Source of the DNA: Rubrivivax sp.
GTDB taxonomy: Bacteria > Pseudomonadota > Gammaproteobacteria > Burkholderiales > Burkholderiaceae_C
NCBI GenBank assembly: GCA_027483705.1
Contig: JAIXTY010000204.1
Location: 1 to 64,000, forward strand
Reading direction: 5' to 3'
Length of the DNA: 64,000 nucleotides
The stretch's first letter is position 1; every line of letters starts with the position of its first letter. The position numbers and the translations under genes were made by a program. Positions 9,614 to 19,379 of this stretch are shown here, piece by piece. The notes under the pieces were generated by a model, which worked only from the letters and a program-made list of their open reading frames with translations, did not search any database and was not told where the DNA came from.

Positions 9614-10968
9614 CACCCCTTCGTGTCGGCGTCGACCAGCCCGCGGCGTGCCAGCCGCGCCTGAATGCCCCGCGTCGCGCGCCAGACCCCGAACACCACC
9701 ACCGGCAGCAGCGTGCCGGCGGCGATCTCGGGGTCGATCGGCACGCCGGCCGCCGCCGCGGCCTTGGCGCCATACAGCACCAGGCTGACCACGTAGTAGG
9801 TGATGGCCGCGATCGACAGCCCCTCCACCGTGGCCTGCAGCCGCAGCTGCAGCGCCTGGCCCTGCGCCAGGCGGTTGAGCAGCTGCTGGTTCTGCGCCTC
9901 GGTGGCGATGTCCACGCGCGTGCGCAGCAGGCCGCTGGCGCGCTCCACGCGCGCCGCCAGCGAGGCCAGGCGCTGTGACGCGGCTTCCACCGTGGCCACC
10001 GCGGGCGCCTGCCGGCGCTGCAGGAACTCGCCCAGCGTCTGCTGGCCGTGCAGGTAGGTTTCGCGCAGCTCGGCCAGGCGCTGCTGCATCAGCGTGTCGT
10101 AGGCGCGCGTGGCATCGAAGCGGAAGGCGTATTCGGCGGTGGCGCGTTCCAGCCGCGCCGCCAGCAGCACCAGCTCGTCGAGCAGCGTCTGGTCCGACGC
10201 CTCGCGCGCCTCGAAGCGCGCCGTCAGCGCCGACAGCTGCTGCTCGGCCTGCGCCACCTCGGGCAGCAGCGTCTTGGCCGCGGGCAGGCCCAGCAGCGCC
10301 ATCAGGCGGTAGGTCTCCATCTCCAGCAGCCGCTGCGAGATGCGGCCGGCGCGGGTTTCGGTGGTGCCTGGCGGGGCGACGGCGAGGATGCGCTCGAAGC
10401 CGTCGTCGGCGAGCAGGAAATCCGTCATCACCGCCGAGTGGCCGTCGCGCCCCATGTGCGACACCGCCACCGGCCGGCCGCCGAACCACTGGCGCGCGGG
10501 CACGAGCCAGTCGTCGGTGGTGATGTCGGCGTGCAGCATCACCAGCTCGATGGCCACCAGCACCTGGCCGGGGATGGCACCCACCCAGTCGCGACCGACG
10601 ATCAGCGCGTCCATCAGCGGCGGATCCGTGCTGCCCAGGCCCGAGCCCTCGGGCAGCGGCTGGAAGAGGGTGTAGCGCGTGAACTCGGTGTGGCGCTCCC
10701 AGCGCAGCGAGCCGCCCGGCAGCCGCAGGCGCAGGAACTGGCCGTCCAGCGCCTCGGCGGGCAGGTCGGCCTGATCGGGCAGCCGCCGCAGGTGCTGCAG
10801 CTGCGCGCTGCGCTCCACGCCGTCGTGGCGCACGGCCACGTACAGCACCAGCGCCGGCATGCGGATGCGCGCCGCCGGCCGGGCGTGCGCCTCGTCGTGC
10901 AGGCGCTGGCGCAGCGGGTCGTCCGGCGGCAGCCAGCGGGCGGGGAGGGTGGTGGTGGGCTCGGTCAT
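9613..10968 (-). CDS. DUF3422 family protein
   Basis: 451 aa; DDPLRQRLHDEAHARPAARIRMPALVLYVAV...HTEFTRYTLFQ..; two C-terminal TM helices; matches remembered DUF3422 architecture. Confidence 0.88.
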   Translation of the reverse strand: MTEPTTTLPARWLPPDDPLRQRLHDEAHARPAARIRMPALVLYVAVRHDGVERSAQLQHLRRLPDQADLPAEALDGQFLRLRLPGGSLRWERHTEFTRYTLFQPLPEGSGLGSTDPPLMDALIVGRDWVGAIPGQVLVAIELVMLHADITTDDWLVPARQWFGGRPVAVSHMGRDGHSAVMTDFLLADDGFERILAVAPPGTTETRAGRISQRLLEMETYRLMALLGLPAAKTLLPEVAQAEQQLSALTARFEAREASDQTLLDELVLLAARLERATAEYAFRFDATRAYDTLMQQRLAELRETYLHGQQTLGEFLQRRQAPAVATVEAASQRLASLAARVERASGLLRTRVDIATEAQNQQLLNRLAQGQALQLRLQATVEGLSIAAITYYVVSLVLYGAKAAAAAGVPIDPEIAAGTLLPVVVFGVWRATRGIQARLARRGLVDADTKG

Positions 10969-11010
10969 CGGCAGCGTCGGGCAGGCCGCGCGGTCTGCGG
11001 CGGTGCGAGG

Positions 11011-12126
11011 CTACGCGATCCCGCGCCGGCGCGGCCGCCCGGCCGGCGGCGGCACGGTGGCCGCGAAGGCCTCGTCCAGCGTGAACACGCGGCCGGTGTC
11101 TCGCGCGCGGTAGCCGGGCAGGCGGTCGACCTCGGCGCGGAAGGGCTCGCTGCCCAGCAGCGCGAGCAGCGGCTGCAGCGGTTCTGACGCCAGCGTGCGC
11201 TCGTCGGCCAGCAGGAAGTAGCGCTCCTGCTCGAGCGGCAGGAACTCGAGCCTGAAGCGCCGCGCCGGCACCTCCACGCCCAGGCCGACATCGGCCATGC
11301 CGCTGGCCACGAAGGCGGCCACCGCGGCGTGCGTGAACTCGGCCTGCTCGTGGCCACGCACCTGCGACGGGGCGATGCCGGCCTCGGCCAGCAGCAGCTC
11401 GAGCAGCACGCGCGTGCCCGAGCCGGGCTGCCGGTTGATGAAGCGCACGTCCGGCCGCGCCAGATCGACCACGCCGTCGATGTGCAGCGGGTTGCCCGGC
11501 GCCACCATCAGGCCCTGGCGTCGTGTGGCCAGGGCCACCAGGCGCAGCGAGCGCTGGGTCAGCCAGGGCCGGTAGTGCGCCAGCACCGTGGGCTCGAAGC
11601 GGCCCAGCGGCACGTGGAAGCCGGCCAGGTCGCATTGGCCCGCCGCCAGCGCCGCCAGCGCCTCGGCGCCACCGCAGTAGCGCAGCTCGTGCGCCACGCC
11701 GGCCTGCGCCAGGCCCTCCGCCAGCGCCTGCACCGCAAAGCCGTGGCTGGCGTGGATGCGCAGCCGCTGGCTGCCGGTGGCGAGCAGCTTCTCGAGCTCG
11801 CTGCCCACCTCGGAGGCCAGCGAGTCCAGCACCGGCGCCAGCCGCGCCTGCACGCGGCGCTGCGCCCACACGAGGCGCTCGCCCAGCGGCGTGAGCAGCG
11901 AGCCCTTGCCGCGTGTCATGCGCACCAGCGGCTGGCCGAAGAGCGCCTCGCCCTCGCGCAGCAGTTGCCAGGCGTGGCGGTAGCTCACGCCCTGGGCGGT
12001 GCAGGCGGCGGCCAGGCTGCCCTGCTCGTCGACGCCGACCAGCAGCTCGACGACACGCGCACCCAGCGGCGCCGCGGCGCCATCGCGCTGGATGGTCCAG
12101 GTGGGGCTGATGCCGACACGGTACAC
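11011..12126 (-). CDS. ModE-type HTH / PBP-like ligand-binding transcriptional regulator (divergent from fds)
   Basis: N-terminal ARVVELLVGVDEQGSLAAACTAQGVSYRHAWQLLREGEALFGQPLVRMTRGKGSLLTPLGERL (ModE-N/LysR-like HTH) plus PBP domain ...RFINRQPGSGTRVLLELLL. Confidence 0.85.
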   Translation of the reverse strand: MYRVGISPTWTIQRDGAAAPLGARVVELLVGVDEQGSLAAACTAQGVSYRHAWQLLREGEALFGQPLVRMTRGKGSLLTPLGERLVWAQRRVQARLAPVLDSLASEVGSELEKLLATGSQRLRIHASHGFAVQALAEGLAQAGVAHELRYCGGAEALAALAAGQCDLAGFHVPLGRFEPTVLAHYRPWLTQRSLRLVALATRRQGLMVAPGNPLHIDGVVDLARPDVRFINRQPGSGTRVLLELLLAEAGIAPSQVRGHEQAEFTHAAVAAFVASGMADVGLGVEVPARRFRLEFLPLEQERYFLLADERTLASEPLQPLLALLGSEPFRAEVDRLPGYRARDTGRVFTLDEAFAATVPPPAGRPRRRGIA

Positions 12127-12234
12127 GGGTGAACCCTGAAATAGGCTGTGCGCAGCCGGTGGAATGAGGCCTGCGGATCATATTGCGACAAGGGCACGTC
12201 GGCACCTATCCTCGTGCTCATGTTGTCCGGTGGT

Positions 12235-12735
12235 ATGAATTCGGGAGCCTATGCAGTCGACACGCCCGTGGCGCTACGCGCCGAGCGGGTGCGCGCCGCG
12301 GCCGCGGCCCACGTGGCCGAGCCCGGCGGGCTGCTGCCGGCGCTGCACGCGGTGCAGGCGGCGCTGGGCCACATCGACGACGCCGACGTGCCGGTGCTGG
12401 CCGAGCTCTTCAATCTCTCGCGCGCCGAGGTCCACGGCGTCGTCACCTACTACCACCACTTCCGGCGTCAGCCGCCCGGCCGGCATGTGGTGCAGCTGTG
12501 CCGTGCCGAGGCCTGCCAGGCCTGCGGCGGCGACGAACTGGCCGCGGCCGCTGCCGCCCAGCTGCGCTGCGCCGAGGGGCAGACGCGGGCCGACGGCGCC
12601 GTCACGCTGGAGGCTGTGTACTGCCTGGGCCTGTGCGCCTCGGCCCCGGCGCTGAGCATCGACGGCCGGCTGCACGCCCGCGTCACGCCCGAGCGGCTGC
12701 GCGGCCTGCTGGCGGCGATGGAGGGCACCGCGTGA
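12235..12735 (+). CDS. fdsG: NAD-dependent formate dehydrogenase gamma subunit (NuoE-like)
   Basis: HVAEPGGLLPALHAVQAALGHIDDADVPVLAELFNLSRAEVHGVVTYYHHFR; CRAEACQACGG, CLGLCASAPA [2Fe-2S] ligands; start choice 12235 uncertain (in-frame ATG 12148 upstream). Confidence 0.93.
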   Translation: MNSGAYAVDTPVALRAERVRAAAAAHVAEPGGLLPALHAVQAALGHIDDADVPVLAELFNLSRAEVHGVVTYYHHFRRQPPGRHVVQLCRAEACQACGGDELAAAAAAQLRCAEGQTRADGAVTLEAVYCLGLCASAPALSIDGRLHARVTPERLRGLLAAMEGTA

Positions 12736-14279
12736 GCCGCGTCACCGTCTACGTGCCGCGCGACAGCGCCGCGCTCGCGCTGGGCGCCAACGAAACCGCG
12801 GCCGCGCTGGTGGTGGAGGCCGCGCGCCGGGGCCTGACCCTCGACGTGGTGCGCAACGGCTCGCGCGGGCTCTTCTGGCTGGAACCGCTGGTGGAGGTGG
12901 TCACGCCCGCCGGCCGCCTGGCCTATGGGCCGGTGCAGGCGGCCGCGGTGCCGGCGCTGCTGGACGCCGGCCTGCTGAAGGGCGGCACCCACCCGCTGTC
13001 GCTGGGCGTCATCGACGAGCACCCCTACCTGGCCCGCCAGCGCCGCGAGGTGTTCCGCCGCGTGGGCCTGACCGACCCGCTCTCGCTGGCCGACTACCAG
13101 GCCCATGGCGGCTGGGCCGGCCTGGAGGCCGCGCTGGCGCAGGACGGCGCGGCCGTGGTGGAGCAGGTGCTGGCCAGCGGCCTGCGCGGACGTGGCGGCG
13201 CGGCCTTTCCGGCGGGCATCAAGTGGCGCACCGTGCGCGGCGCGCCGGGCGCCGTGAAGCACATCGTCTGCAACGCCGACGAGGGCGACAGCGGCACTTT
13301 CTCCGACCGCATGCTGATGGAAGGCGACCCCTACGCGCTGCTCGAAGGCATGGCCATTGCCGGCGTGGCGGTGGGCGCGCAGGACGGGTGGATCTACGTG
13401 CGCTCCGAGTACCCCGATGCGCTGGCCACGCTGCAGGAGGCCGTCGCCCGCGCCACGGCCGCCGGCTGGCTGGGCGATCACATCGCCGGCAGTGCGCACC
13501 GCTTCCACGTGCACCTGCGCCAGGCCGCCGGCAGCTACGTGTGCGGCGAAGAGACGGCGCTGCTCGAAAGCCTGGAGGGCAAGCGTGGCATCGTGCGCGC
13601 CAAGCCGCCGCTGCCGGCCATCGCCGGGCTCTTCGGCCAGCCGACGCTGGTGCACAACGTCATCACGCTGGCCAGCGTGCCGCCGGTGCTGGCGCAAGGC
13701 GCCGAGGCGCATGCGGCGCTCGGCAGCGGCCGCTCGCGCGGCACGCTGCCGTTCCAGCTGGCCGGCAACATCCGCTTCGGCGGGCTGGTGGAGCTGCCCT
13801 TCGGCCACACGCTGCGCGAGCTGGTGTTCGAGTTCGGCGGTGGCACGCGCAGCGGCCGGCCGGTGAAGGCCATCCAGGTGGGCGGCCCGCTGGGCAGCTA
13901 CGTGGCCGAGAAGGACTGGGACGTGCCGCTCGACTACGAGGCCTACACCGCCATCGGCGCCACCGTGGGCCACGGCGGCATCGTCGTGCACGACGACACG
14001 GCGCGCATGGACCGCCTGGCGCGCTATGCCATGGCCTTCTGCGCGGCCGAGAGCTGCGGCAAGTGCACGCCCTGCCGCATCGGCAGCACCCGCGGCGTGG
14101 AGGTGATCGACCGCCTCGTGGCCGGGGACGACCGCCCGAAGCAGCTGCAGCTCCTGAAGGACCTGTGCGACACGATGACGCACGGCAGCCTCTGTGCCAT
14201 GGGCGGCATGACGCCCAACCCGGTGCTCTCGGCACTGGCCCAGCACCCCGAAGACTTCGGCCTGCCGGCCGCCGGATGA
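12732..14279 (+). CDS. fdsB: Formate dehydrogenase beta subunit (NuoF-like, FMN/NAD binding)
   Basis: GLRGRGGAAFPAGIKWRTVRG, VCNADEGDSGTFSDRMLMEGDPYALLEGM, AAESCGKCTPCRIGSTRG; GTG start overlaps fdsG stop. Confidence 0.96.
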   Translation: MSRVTVYVPRDSAALALGANETAAALVVEAARRGLTLDVVRNGSRGLFWLEPLVEVVTPAGRLAYGPVQAAAVPALLDAGLLKGGTHPLSLGVIDEHPYLARQRREVFRRVGLTDPLSLADYQAHGGWAGLEAALAQDGAAVVEQVLASGLRGRGGAAFPAGIKWRTVRGAPGAVKHIVCNADEGDSGTFSDRMLMEGDPYALLEGMAIAGVAVGAQDGWIYVRSEYPDALATLQEAVARATAAGWLGDHIAGSAHRFHVHLRQAAGSYVCGEETALLESLEGKRGIVRAKPPLPAIAGLFGQPTLVHNVITLASVPPVLAQGAEAHAALGSGRSRGTLPFQLAGNIRFGGLVELPFGHTLRELVFEFGGGTRSGRPVKAIQVGGPLGSYVAEKDWDVPLDYEAYTAIGATVGHGGIVVHDDTARMDRLARYAMAFCAAESCGKCTPCRIGSTRGVEVIDRLVAGDDRPKQLQLLKDLCDTMTHGSLCAMGGMTPNPVLSALAQHPEDFGLPAAG

Positions 14280-17113
14280 GGCTTTCCATGCTGCCGATCC
14301 ACGCGCAAGACACCGACCACGGCACGCCGGCCCGCGACAGCGCCACGGCCGTGACGCTGCAGATCGACGGCCACGCCGTCACCGTGCCGGCCGGCACCTC
14401 GGTGATGCGTGCGGCGGTCGACGCCGGCATCCGCGTGCCCAAGCTCTGCGCCACCGACAGCCTGGAGCCCTTCGGCAGCTGCCGCCTGTGCCTGGTGGAG
14501 GTGGAGGGCCGCCGCGGCTACCCGGCCAGTTGCACGACCCCGGTCGAGCCCGGCATGGTGGTGCGCACGCAGACGCCGAAGCTGGCCGAGCTGCGCCGCG
14601 GCGTGATGGAGCTCTACATCTCCGACCACCCGCTGGACTGCCTGACCTGCAGCGCCAACGGCAACTGCGAGCTGCAGGACATGGCCGGCGCGGTGGGCCT
14701 GCGCGAGGTGCGCTACGGCGTCGGGGCCGCCGCAGGTGCGCACCACACGCAGGCGGCCAAGGACGAGTCCAACCCCTACTTCACCTACGACGCCAGCAAG
14801 TGCATCGTCTGCAGCCGCTGCGTGCGTGCCTGCGAAGAGGTGCAGGGCACCTTCGCGCTCACGATCTCGGGCCGTGGGTTCGAGAGCCGCGTCTCGCCCG
14901 GTCAGGACGAGGCCTTCATGGCCAGCGAGTGCGTGAGCTGCGGCGCCTGCGTCGAGGCCTGCCCCACGGCCACGCTGCAGGAGAAGAGCGTCATCTGGCT
15001 CGGCCAGGCCGAGCACAGCGTGACCACCACCTGCGCCTACTGCGGCGTGGGCTGCGGCTTCAAGGCCGAGATGAAGGGCAGCACGGTGGTGCGCATGGTG
15101 CCCTGGAAGGACGGCAAGGCCAACGAGGGCCACGCCTGCGTGAAGGGCCGTTTCGCCTGGGGCTACGCCACGCACCCTGATCGGCTCAAGACGCCGAAGA
15201 TCCGCGAGCGCATCACCGACCCCTGGCGCGAAGTCTCGTGGGAAGAGGCCATCGCCTTCGCGGCAGCACGCTTCAAGGCCATCCAGGCCGAGCATGGGCG
15301 CGATGCGGTGGGCGGCATCACCAGCAGCCGCTGCACCAACGAAGAGACCTACCTCGTGCAGAAGCTGGTGCGCGCGGCCTTCGGCACCAACAACGTCGAC
15401 ACCTGCGCGCGCGTGTGCCACTCGCCCACCGGCTACGGCCTGGGCCAGACCTACGGCACCAGCGCCGGCACGCAGGACTTCGCCAGCGTCGCCCATGCCG
15501 ACGTGGTGCTGGTGATCGGCGCCAACCCCACCGACGCGCACCCGGTGTTCGCCTCGCGCATGAAGCGCCGGCTGCGCCAGGGTGCGAAGCTCATCGTCGT
15601 GGACCCGCGCCGCATCGAGCTCGTGCGCACGCCGCACGTGGCGGCCGAGCACCATCTGCAGTTGCGGCCGGGCACCAACGTGGCGGTGCTCAACGCGCTG
15701 GGGCATGTGGTGGTGACCGAGGGCCTGGTGAACGAGGCCTTCGTGGCCGAGCGCTGCGAGCAGGCCAGCTTCGAGGCCTGGCGCGCCTTCGTGGCGCGGC
15801 CCGAACACGCGCCCGAGGCGGTGCAAGCCATCACCGGCGTGCCGGCGGCCGAGCTGCGCGCCGCGGCGCGCCTGTACGCCGCCGGGCCCAACGCGGCGCT
15901 GTACTACGGCCTGGGTGTCACCGAACACTCGCAGGGCTCCACCGCCGTCATCGCCATCGCCAACCTCGCCATGGCCTGCGGCATGGTGGGCCGCGAAGGC
16001 GTGGGCGTGAACCCGCTGCGTGGCCAGAACAACGTGCAGGGCGCCTGCGACATGGGCAGCTTCCCGCACGAGCTGCCGGGTTACCGGCATGTCTCGGACA
16101 GCACCGTGCGCGCCGACTTCGAGGCCGCCTGGGGCGTGGCACTCAGCGCCGAGCCGGGCCTGCGCATCCCGAACATGTTCGACGCCGCCGTGGCCGGCCG
16201 CTTCAAGGGCCTGTACTGCCAGGGCGAGGACATCCTGCAGTCCGACCCCGACACCCACCACGTGGCCGCCGCGCTGGCGGCGATGGACTGCGTGGTGGTG
16301 CAGGACCTCTTCGAGAACGAGACCGCGAAGTACGCCCACGTGCTGCTGCCCGGCAGCAGCTTCCTCGAGAAGGACGGCACCTTCACCAACGCCGAGCGCC
16401 GCATCAGCCGCGTGCGCCGCGTGATGCCGCCGCTGGCCGGCCTGGCGGACTGGGAAGTCACGGTGAAGCTGGCCAACGCCCTGGGCTACCCGATGAGTTA
16501 CGCGCACCCGGAAGACATCATGCGCGAGATCGCGGCGCTCACGCCCAGCTTCGCCGGTGTGAGCTACGAGAAGATCGATCGCCTGGGCAGCGTGCAGTGG
16601 CCCTGCCACGCCGGCACCGCCGAGGCGGGCACCTCCGTCATGCACGAGCACGGCTTCGTGCGCGGCCGCGGCCGCTTCTTCAACACCGCCTTCGTGGCCA
16701 GCGACGAGAAGGTGACGCGGCGCTTCCCGCTGCTGCTGACCACCGGCCGCATCCTGAGCCAGTACAACGTGGGCGCGCAGACGCGCCGCACCGCCAACAG
16801 CGCCTGGCACGCCGAGGACCGCCTCGACATCCACCCGCACGATGCCGAGGAACGTGGCATTCGCGACGGCGATGCGGTCGAGCTGGAAAGCCGCGCCGGC
16901 CGCACCGTGCTGCACGCGCAGCTCACCGAGCGGGTGCAGCCGGGCGTCGTCTACACCACCTTCCACTTCCCGGGCAGCGGCGCCAACGTCGTGACGACCG
17001 ACAGCTCCGACTGGGCCACCAACTGCCCCGAGTACAAGGTGACGGCGGTGCAGGTGGCGCGTGTCATGACAGGCACCCAGGTGGCACCGGCGGCCGCGGA
17101 GGCCACGCCATGA
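14276..17113 (+). CDS. fdsA: Formate dehydrogenase alpha subunit (Mo-bisMGD catalytic subunit)
   Basis: N-terminal [2Fe-2S] CATDSLEPFGSCRLC, 4Fe-4S clusters, TTCAYCGVGCGF, active-site region NNVDTCARVCHSPTGYGLGQTYGTSAGTQDF (Cys-type). Confidence 0.97.
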   Translation: MRLSMLPIHAQDTDHGTPARDSATAVTLQIDGHAVTVPAGTSVMRAAVDAGIRVPKLCATDSLEPFGSCRLCLVEVEGRRGYPASCTTPVEPGMVVRTQTPKLAELRRGVMELYISDHPLDCLTCSANGNCELQDMAGAVGLREVRYGVGAAAGAHHTQAAKDESNPYFTYDASKCIVCSRCVRACEEVQGTFALTISGRGFESRVSPGQDEAFMASECVSCGACVEACPTATLQEKSVIWLGQAEHSVTTTCAYCGVGCGFKAEMKGSTVVRMVPWKDGKANEGHACVKGRFAWGYATHPDRLKTPKIRERITDPWREVSWEEAIAFAAARFKAIQAEHGRDAVGGITSSRCTNEETYLVQKLVRAAFGTNNVDTCARVCHSPTGYGLGQTYGTSAGTQDFASVAHADVVLVIGANPTDAHPVFASRMKRRLRQGAKLIVVDPRRIELVRTPHVAAEHHLQLRPGTNVAVLNALGHVVVTEGLVNEAFVAERCEQASFEAWRAFVARPEHAPEAVQAITGVPAAELRAAARLYAAGPNAALYYGLGVTEHSQGSTAVIAIANLAMACGMVGREGVGVNPLRGQNNVQGACDMGSFPHELPGYRHVSDSTVRADFEAAWGVALSAEPGLRIPNMFDAAVAGRFKGLYCQGEDILQSDPDTHHVAAALAAMDCVVVQDLFENETAKYAHVLLPGSSFLEKDGTFTNAERRISRVRRVMPPLAGLADWEVTVKLANALGYPMSYAHPEDIMREIAALTPSFAGVSYEKIDRLGSVQWPCHAGTAEAGTSVMHEHGFVRGRGRFFNTAFVASDEKVTRRFPLLLTTGRILSQYNVGAQTRRTANSAWHAEDRLDIHPHDAEERGIRDGDAVELESRAGRTVLHAQLTERVQPGVVYTTFHFPGSGANVVTTDSSDWATNCPEYKVTAVQVARVMTGTQVAPAAAEATP

Positions 17114-17925
17114 ACCGCCCCGGCGTGCGCGTGGCCGAGGTCGAGGTGCACCGCGACGGCGCCGCGCGCGTGCGCGGCGACTTCCTGGCCGACGAGGTGC
17201 CGGTGGCCCTGGTGGTGGACGGCGTGTCGCAGGGCGTCATGCTCGCCACGCCGGCCGATCTGGACGACTTCGCGCTGGGCTTCGCGCTCACCGAAGGCTG
17301 GATCGAGCGGCCGGCGGAGCTGTACGGCACCGAGCTGGTGACCGCACCCGACGGCATCGAGCTGCACCTGCAGCTGGCCTCGGCCCGCGTGTGGGCACTG
17401 CGCGAGCGCCGCCGCCTGCTCGCCGGCCGCACCGGCTGTGGCCTGTGTGGCGTGGAAAGCCTGGCGCAGGTGCAGCGTGTGCTGCAGCCGGTGCCCGCCG
17501 TGGCCGTGGCGCTGCCGGCGCTGGCCCGGGCGCAGCGCGAACTGGCCACGCAGCAGCCGCTGAACGCACTGACCGGCGCCGTGCACGCCGCCGCCTGGTG
17601 CGGGCTCGATGGCGCCGTGCGGCTGGTGCGCGAGGACGTGGGCCGCCACAACGCGCTCGACAAGCTGGTGGGCGCGATGGCGCGCACCGGCGCCGCGCCG
17701 CAGGACGGCTTCATCGCCATCACCAGCCGCGCCAGCTTCGAGATGGTGCAGAAGGCGGCCGCCGCGGGCGTCGGCGTGCTGGCCGCCGTGTCGGCGCCCA
17801 CGGCACGGGCGGTGCGCAGCGCCCAGGCGCTGGGCCTGGTGCTGGCCGGCTTCGTGCGCGGCGACGACGCCGTGGTCTACAGCGGTGCCGAGCGGGTGCT
17901 CGCCAGCGTGCCGCTGCCGGGCTGA
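17110..17925 (+). CDS. fdhD: Formate dehydrogenase accessory sulfurtransferase FdhD (FdsC)
   Basis: EVPVALVVDGVSQGVMLATPADLDDFALGFALTEGWI; RTGCGLCGVESL; EDVGRHNALDKLVGA. Confidence 0.96.
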   Translation: MNRPGVRVAEVEVHRDGAARVRGDFLADEVPVALVVDGVSQGVMLATPADLDDFALGFALTEGWIERPAELYGTELVTAPDGIELHLQLASARVWALRERRRLLAGRTGCGLCGVESLAQVQRVLQPVPAVAVALPALARAQRELATQQPLNALTGAVHAAAWCGLDGAVRLVREDVGRHNALDKLVGAMARTGAAPQDGFIAITSRASFEMVQKAAAAGVGVLAAVSAPTARAVRSAQALGLVLAGFVRGDDAVVYSGAERVLASVPLPG

Positions 17926-17931
17926 ACGCCG

Positions 17932-18156
17932 ATGGACAGCGACAAGCTCGTGCACATGGCCAACCAGATCGGCCAGTTCTTCGAGGCCATGCCCGACCGC
18001 GCCGAGGCGCGGCAGGGCATCGCGCAGCACCTGCAGCGCTACTGGGCCCCGTCGATGCGCCAGGCCCTGGCGACGGCGCTGGGGTCCGGCCAGGCCGAGG
18101 GCTTGTCGCCGCTGGTGCGCGAGGCCCTGCAGGCGCCGGGCCGGCCCCTGCCTTGA
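17932..18156 (+). CDS. fdsD: Formate dehydrogenase delta subunit
   Basis: MDSDKLVHMANQIGQFFEAMPDRAEARQGIAQHLQRYWAPSMR; 74 aa, FdsD signature and position. Confidence 0.95.
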   Translation: MDSDKLVHMANQIGQFFEAMPDRAEARQGIAQHLQRYWAPSMRQALATALGSGQAEGLSPLVREALQAPGRPLP

Positions 18157-18230
18157 CCTGCCAGGTCATCGACCGCGCCGGCAGGTGCCGCGACGATGCG
18201 CGCTCCGTCACTCCCCGGCCGAGCACCGCC

Positions 18231-18518
18231 ATGAACCGCCCCCTGCTGATCGTCATCGTCCTCGCCTTCGGGGCGCTCAGCGCCGTCGCTGTGGCGCAGC
18301 ATGGCGTCGTCGGCATCTTCGCGTGGCAGCTGCAGAACACGGCGGGCCTGCAGGTGCTGGCCGACCTGGTCATCGCGCTGTCGCTGTTCATGGCCTGGAT
18401 GTGGCGCGACGCGCAGGCCCTGGGCCGCCGCTTCTGGCCCTGGTTGCTGCTCACGCTGGTGGCGGGCAGCTTCGGCCCGCTGCTGTACCTGCTGTCCCGG
18501 CCGCGCAGCGCGGGCTGA
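18231..18518 (+). CDS. Small membrane protein, DUF2834-like
   Basis: 95 aa; three predicted TM segments (LLIVIVLAFGALSAVAVAQHGVVG..LQVLADLVIALSLFMAWMWRDA..). Confidence 0.75.
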   Translation: MNRPLLIVIVLAFGALSAVAVAQHGVVGIFAWQLQNTAGLQVLADLVIALSLFMAWMWRDAQALGRRFWPWLLLTLVAGSFGPLLYLLSRPRSAG

Positions 18519-18554
18519 GCTCGATGCCGCGCAGCCGGCGTCGACTCTGAACCG

Positions 18555-19379
18555 TCAGTCGCGGCCCGCCGCGGCCACGGCCCGGGCCACGAAGCGCAGG
18601 CTGTCGGCCAGGTGCGTGCGCCAGAAGGGCCAGTCGTGGCTGCCGGGCCGTTCGTGCCACTCGTGGGCGATGCCGCGGTCGTGCAGCGCCTCGTGCAGCG
18701 CCCGGTTGGCGGCGAACAGGCCGTCGTCGCGCCCGCAGTCCAGATACAGCGGCGGCAGCCGCGCGCCGGCCGAACGCGCCGCGTCCAGCGCACCCAGCAC
18801 CGAATGCGCCTCGGGGCTGCCGCACCAGGTGTCGCGCCGCTCCTCGACGATGGCGTCGAACTGCGCCGCGTCCGTCACCGCCGAATGCGCCGCGGCCGCG
18901 CACCAGCGCTGCGGATGGCGCGCCGCCAGGCGCAGCGCGCCGAAGCCGCCCATGCTCAGGCCGACCAGGGCTTGCGGCGAGCGCTCGTCGACCTCGGGCC
19001 GCACCAGGCGCACGGCGGCCGGCACCTCGTCCACGATCCAGCGCTCGGCGTCGCTGTCGGCGTGCGGCACGTAGCCCGAGCCGTCGCCCCACAGGCCGTC
19101 GCTGGGCATGGCCAGCACCATCGGCGGCAGCTCGCCGGCATCCACCAGCGACTGCAGCGTCAGGTGGGCCGCGCCGCGCTGGGCCCAGGCCCAGTGCGAC
19201 CCGTACACCCCGTGCAGCAGCAGCACCAGCGGCACGCCCCGTCGCCCCTGGGCTTGGCGTGGCGTGAACAGCGTCAGGTCGGCGCGGCGGCGCAGGGCGG
19301 CACTCTTGACCGTGACGAGGTCGAAGCCCTCGGGCGTGAGCGCGGGGTCGCTGCGCTCGAGCGTGCGGAACGGCGTCAT
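18555..19379 (-). CDS. Putative esterase (esterase D / S-formylglutathione hydrolase-like alpha/beta hydrolase)
   Basis: PLVLLLHGVYGSHWAWAQRG, VGLSMGGFGALRLAARHP nucleophile elbow, GRDDGLF, GSHDWPFW catalytic His context. Confidence 0.88.
   Translation of the reverse strand: MTPFRTLERSDPALTPEGFDLVTVKSAALRRRADLTLFTPRQAQGRRGVPLVLLLHGVYGSHWAWAQRGAAHLTLQSLVDAGELPPMVLAMPSDGLWGDGSGYVPHADSDAERWIVDEVPAAVRLVRPEVDERSPQALVGLSMGGFGALRLAARHPQRWCAAAAHSAVTDAAQFDAIVEERRDTWCGSPEAHSVLGALDAARSAGARLPPLYLDCGRDDGLFAANRALHEALHDRGIAHEWHERPGSHDWPFWRTHLADSLRFVARAVAAAGRD

Noticed and set aside
8807-12205. 1132-aa single minus-strand ORF
   Set aside because: Only the 3' end (from ATG 9613) encodes a credible TauE/SafE protein; the remainder is out-of-frame over DUF3422 and the regulator.
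14276-17113. Selenocysteine in FdsA
   Set aside because: Active-site context NNVDTCARVCHSPT encodes Cys and the frame has no internal TGA.
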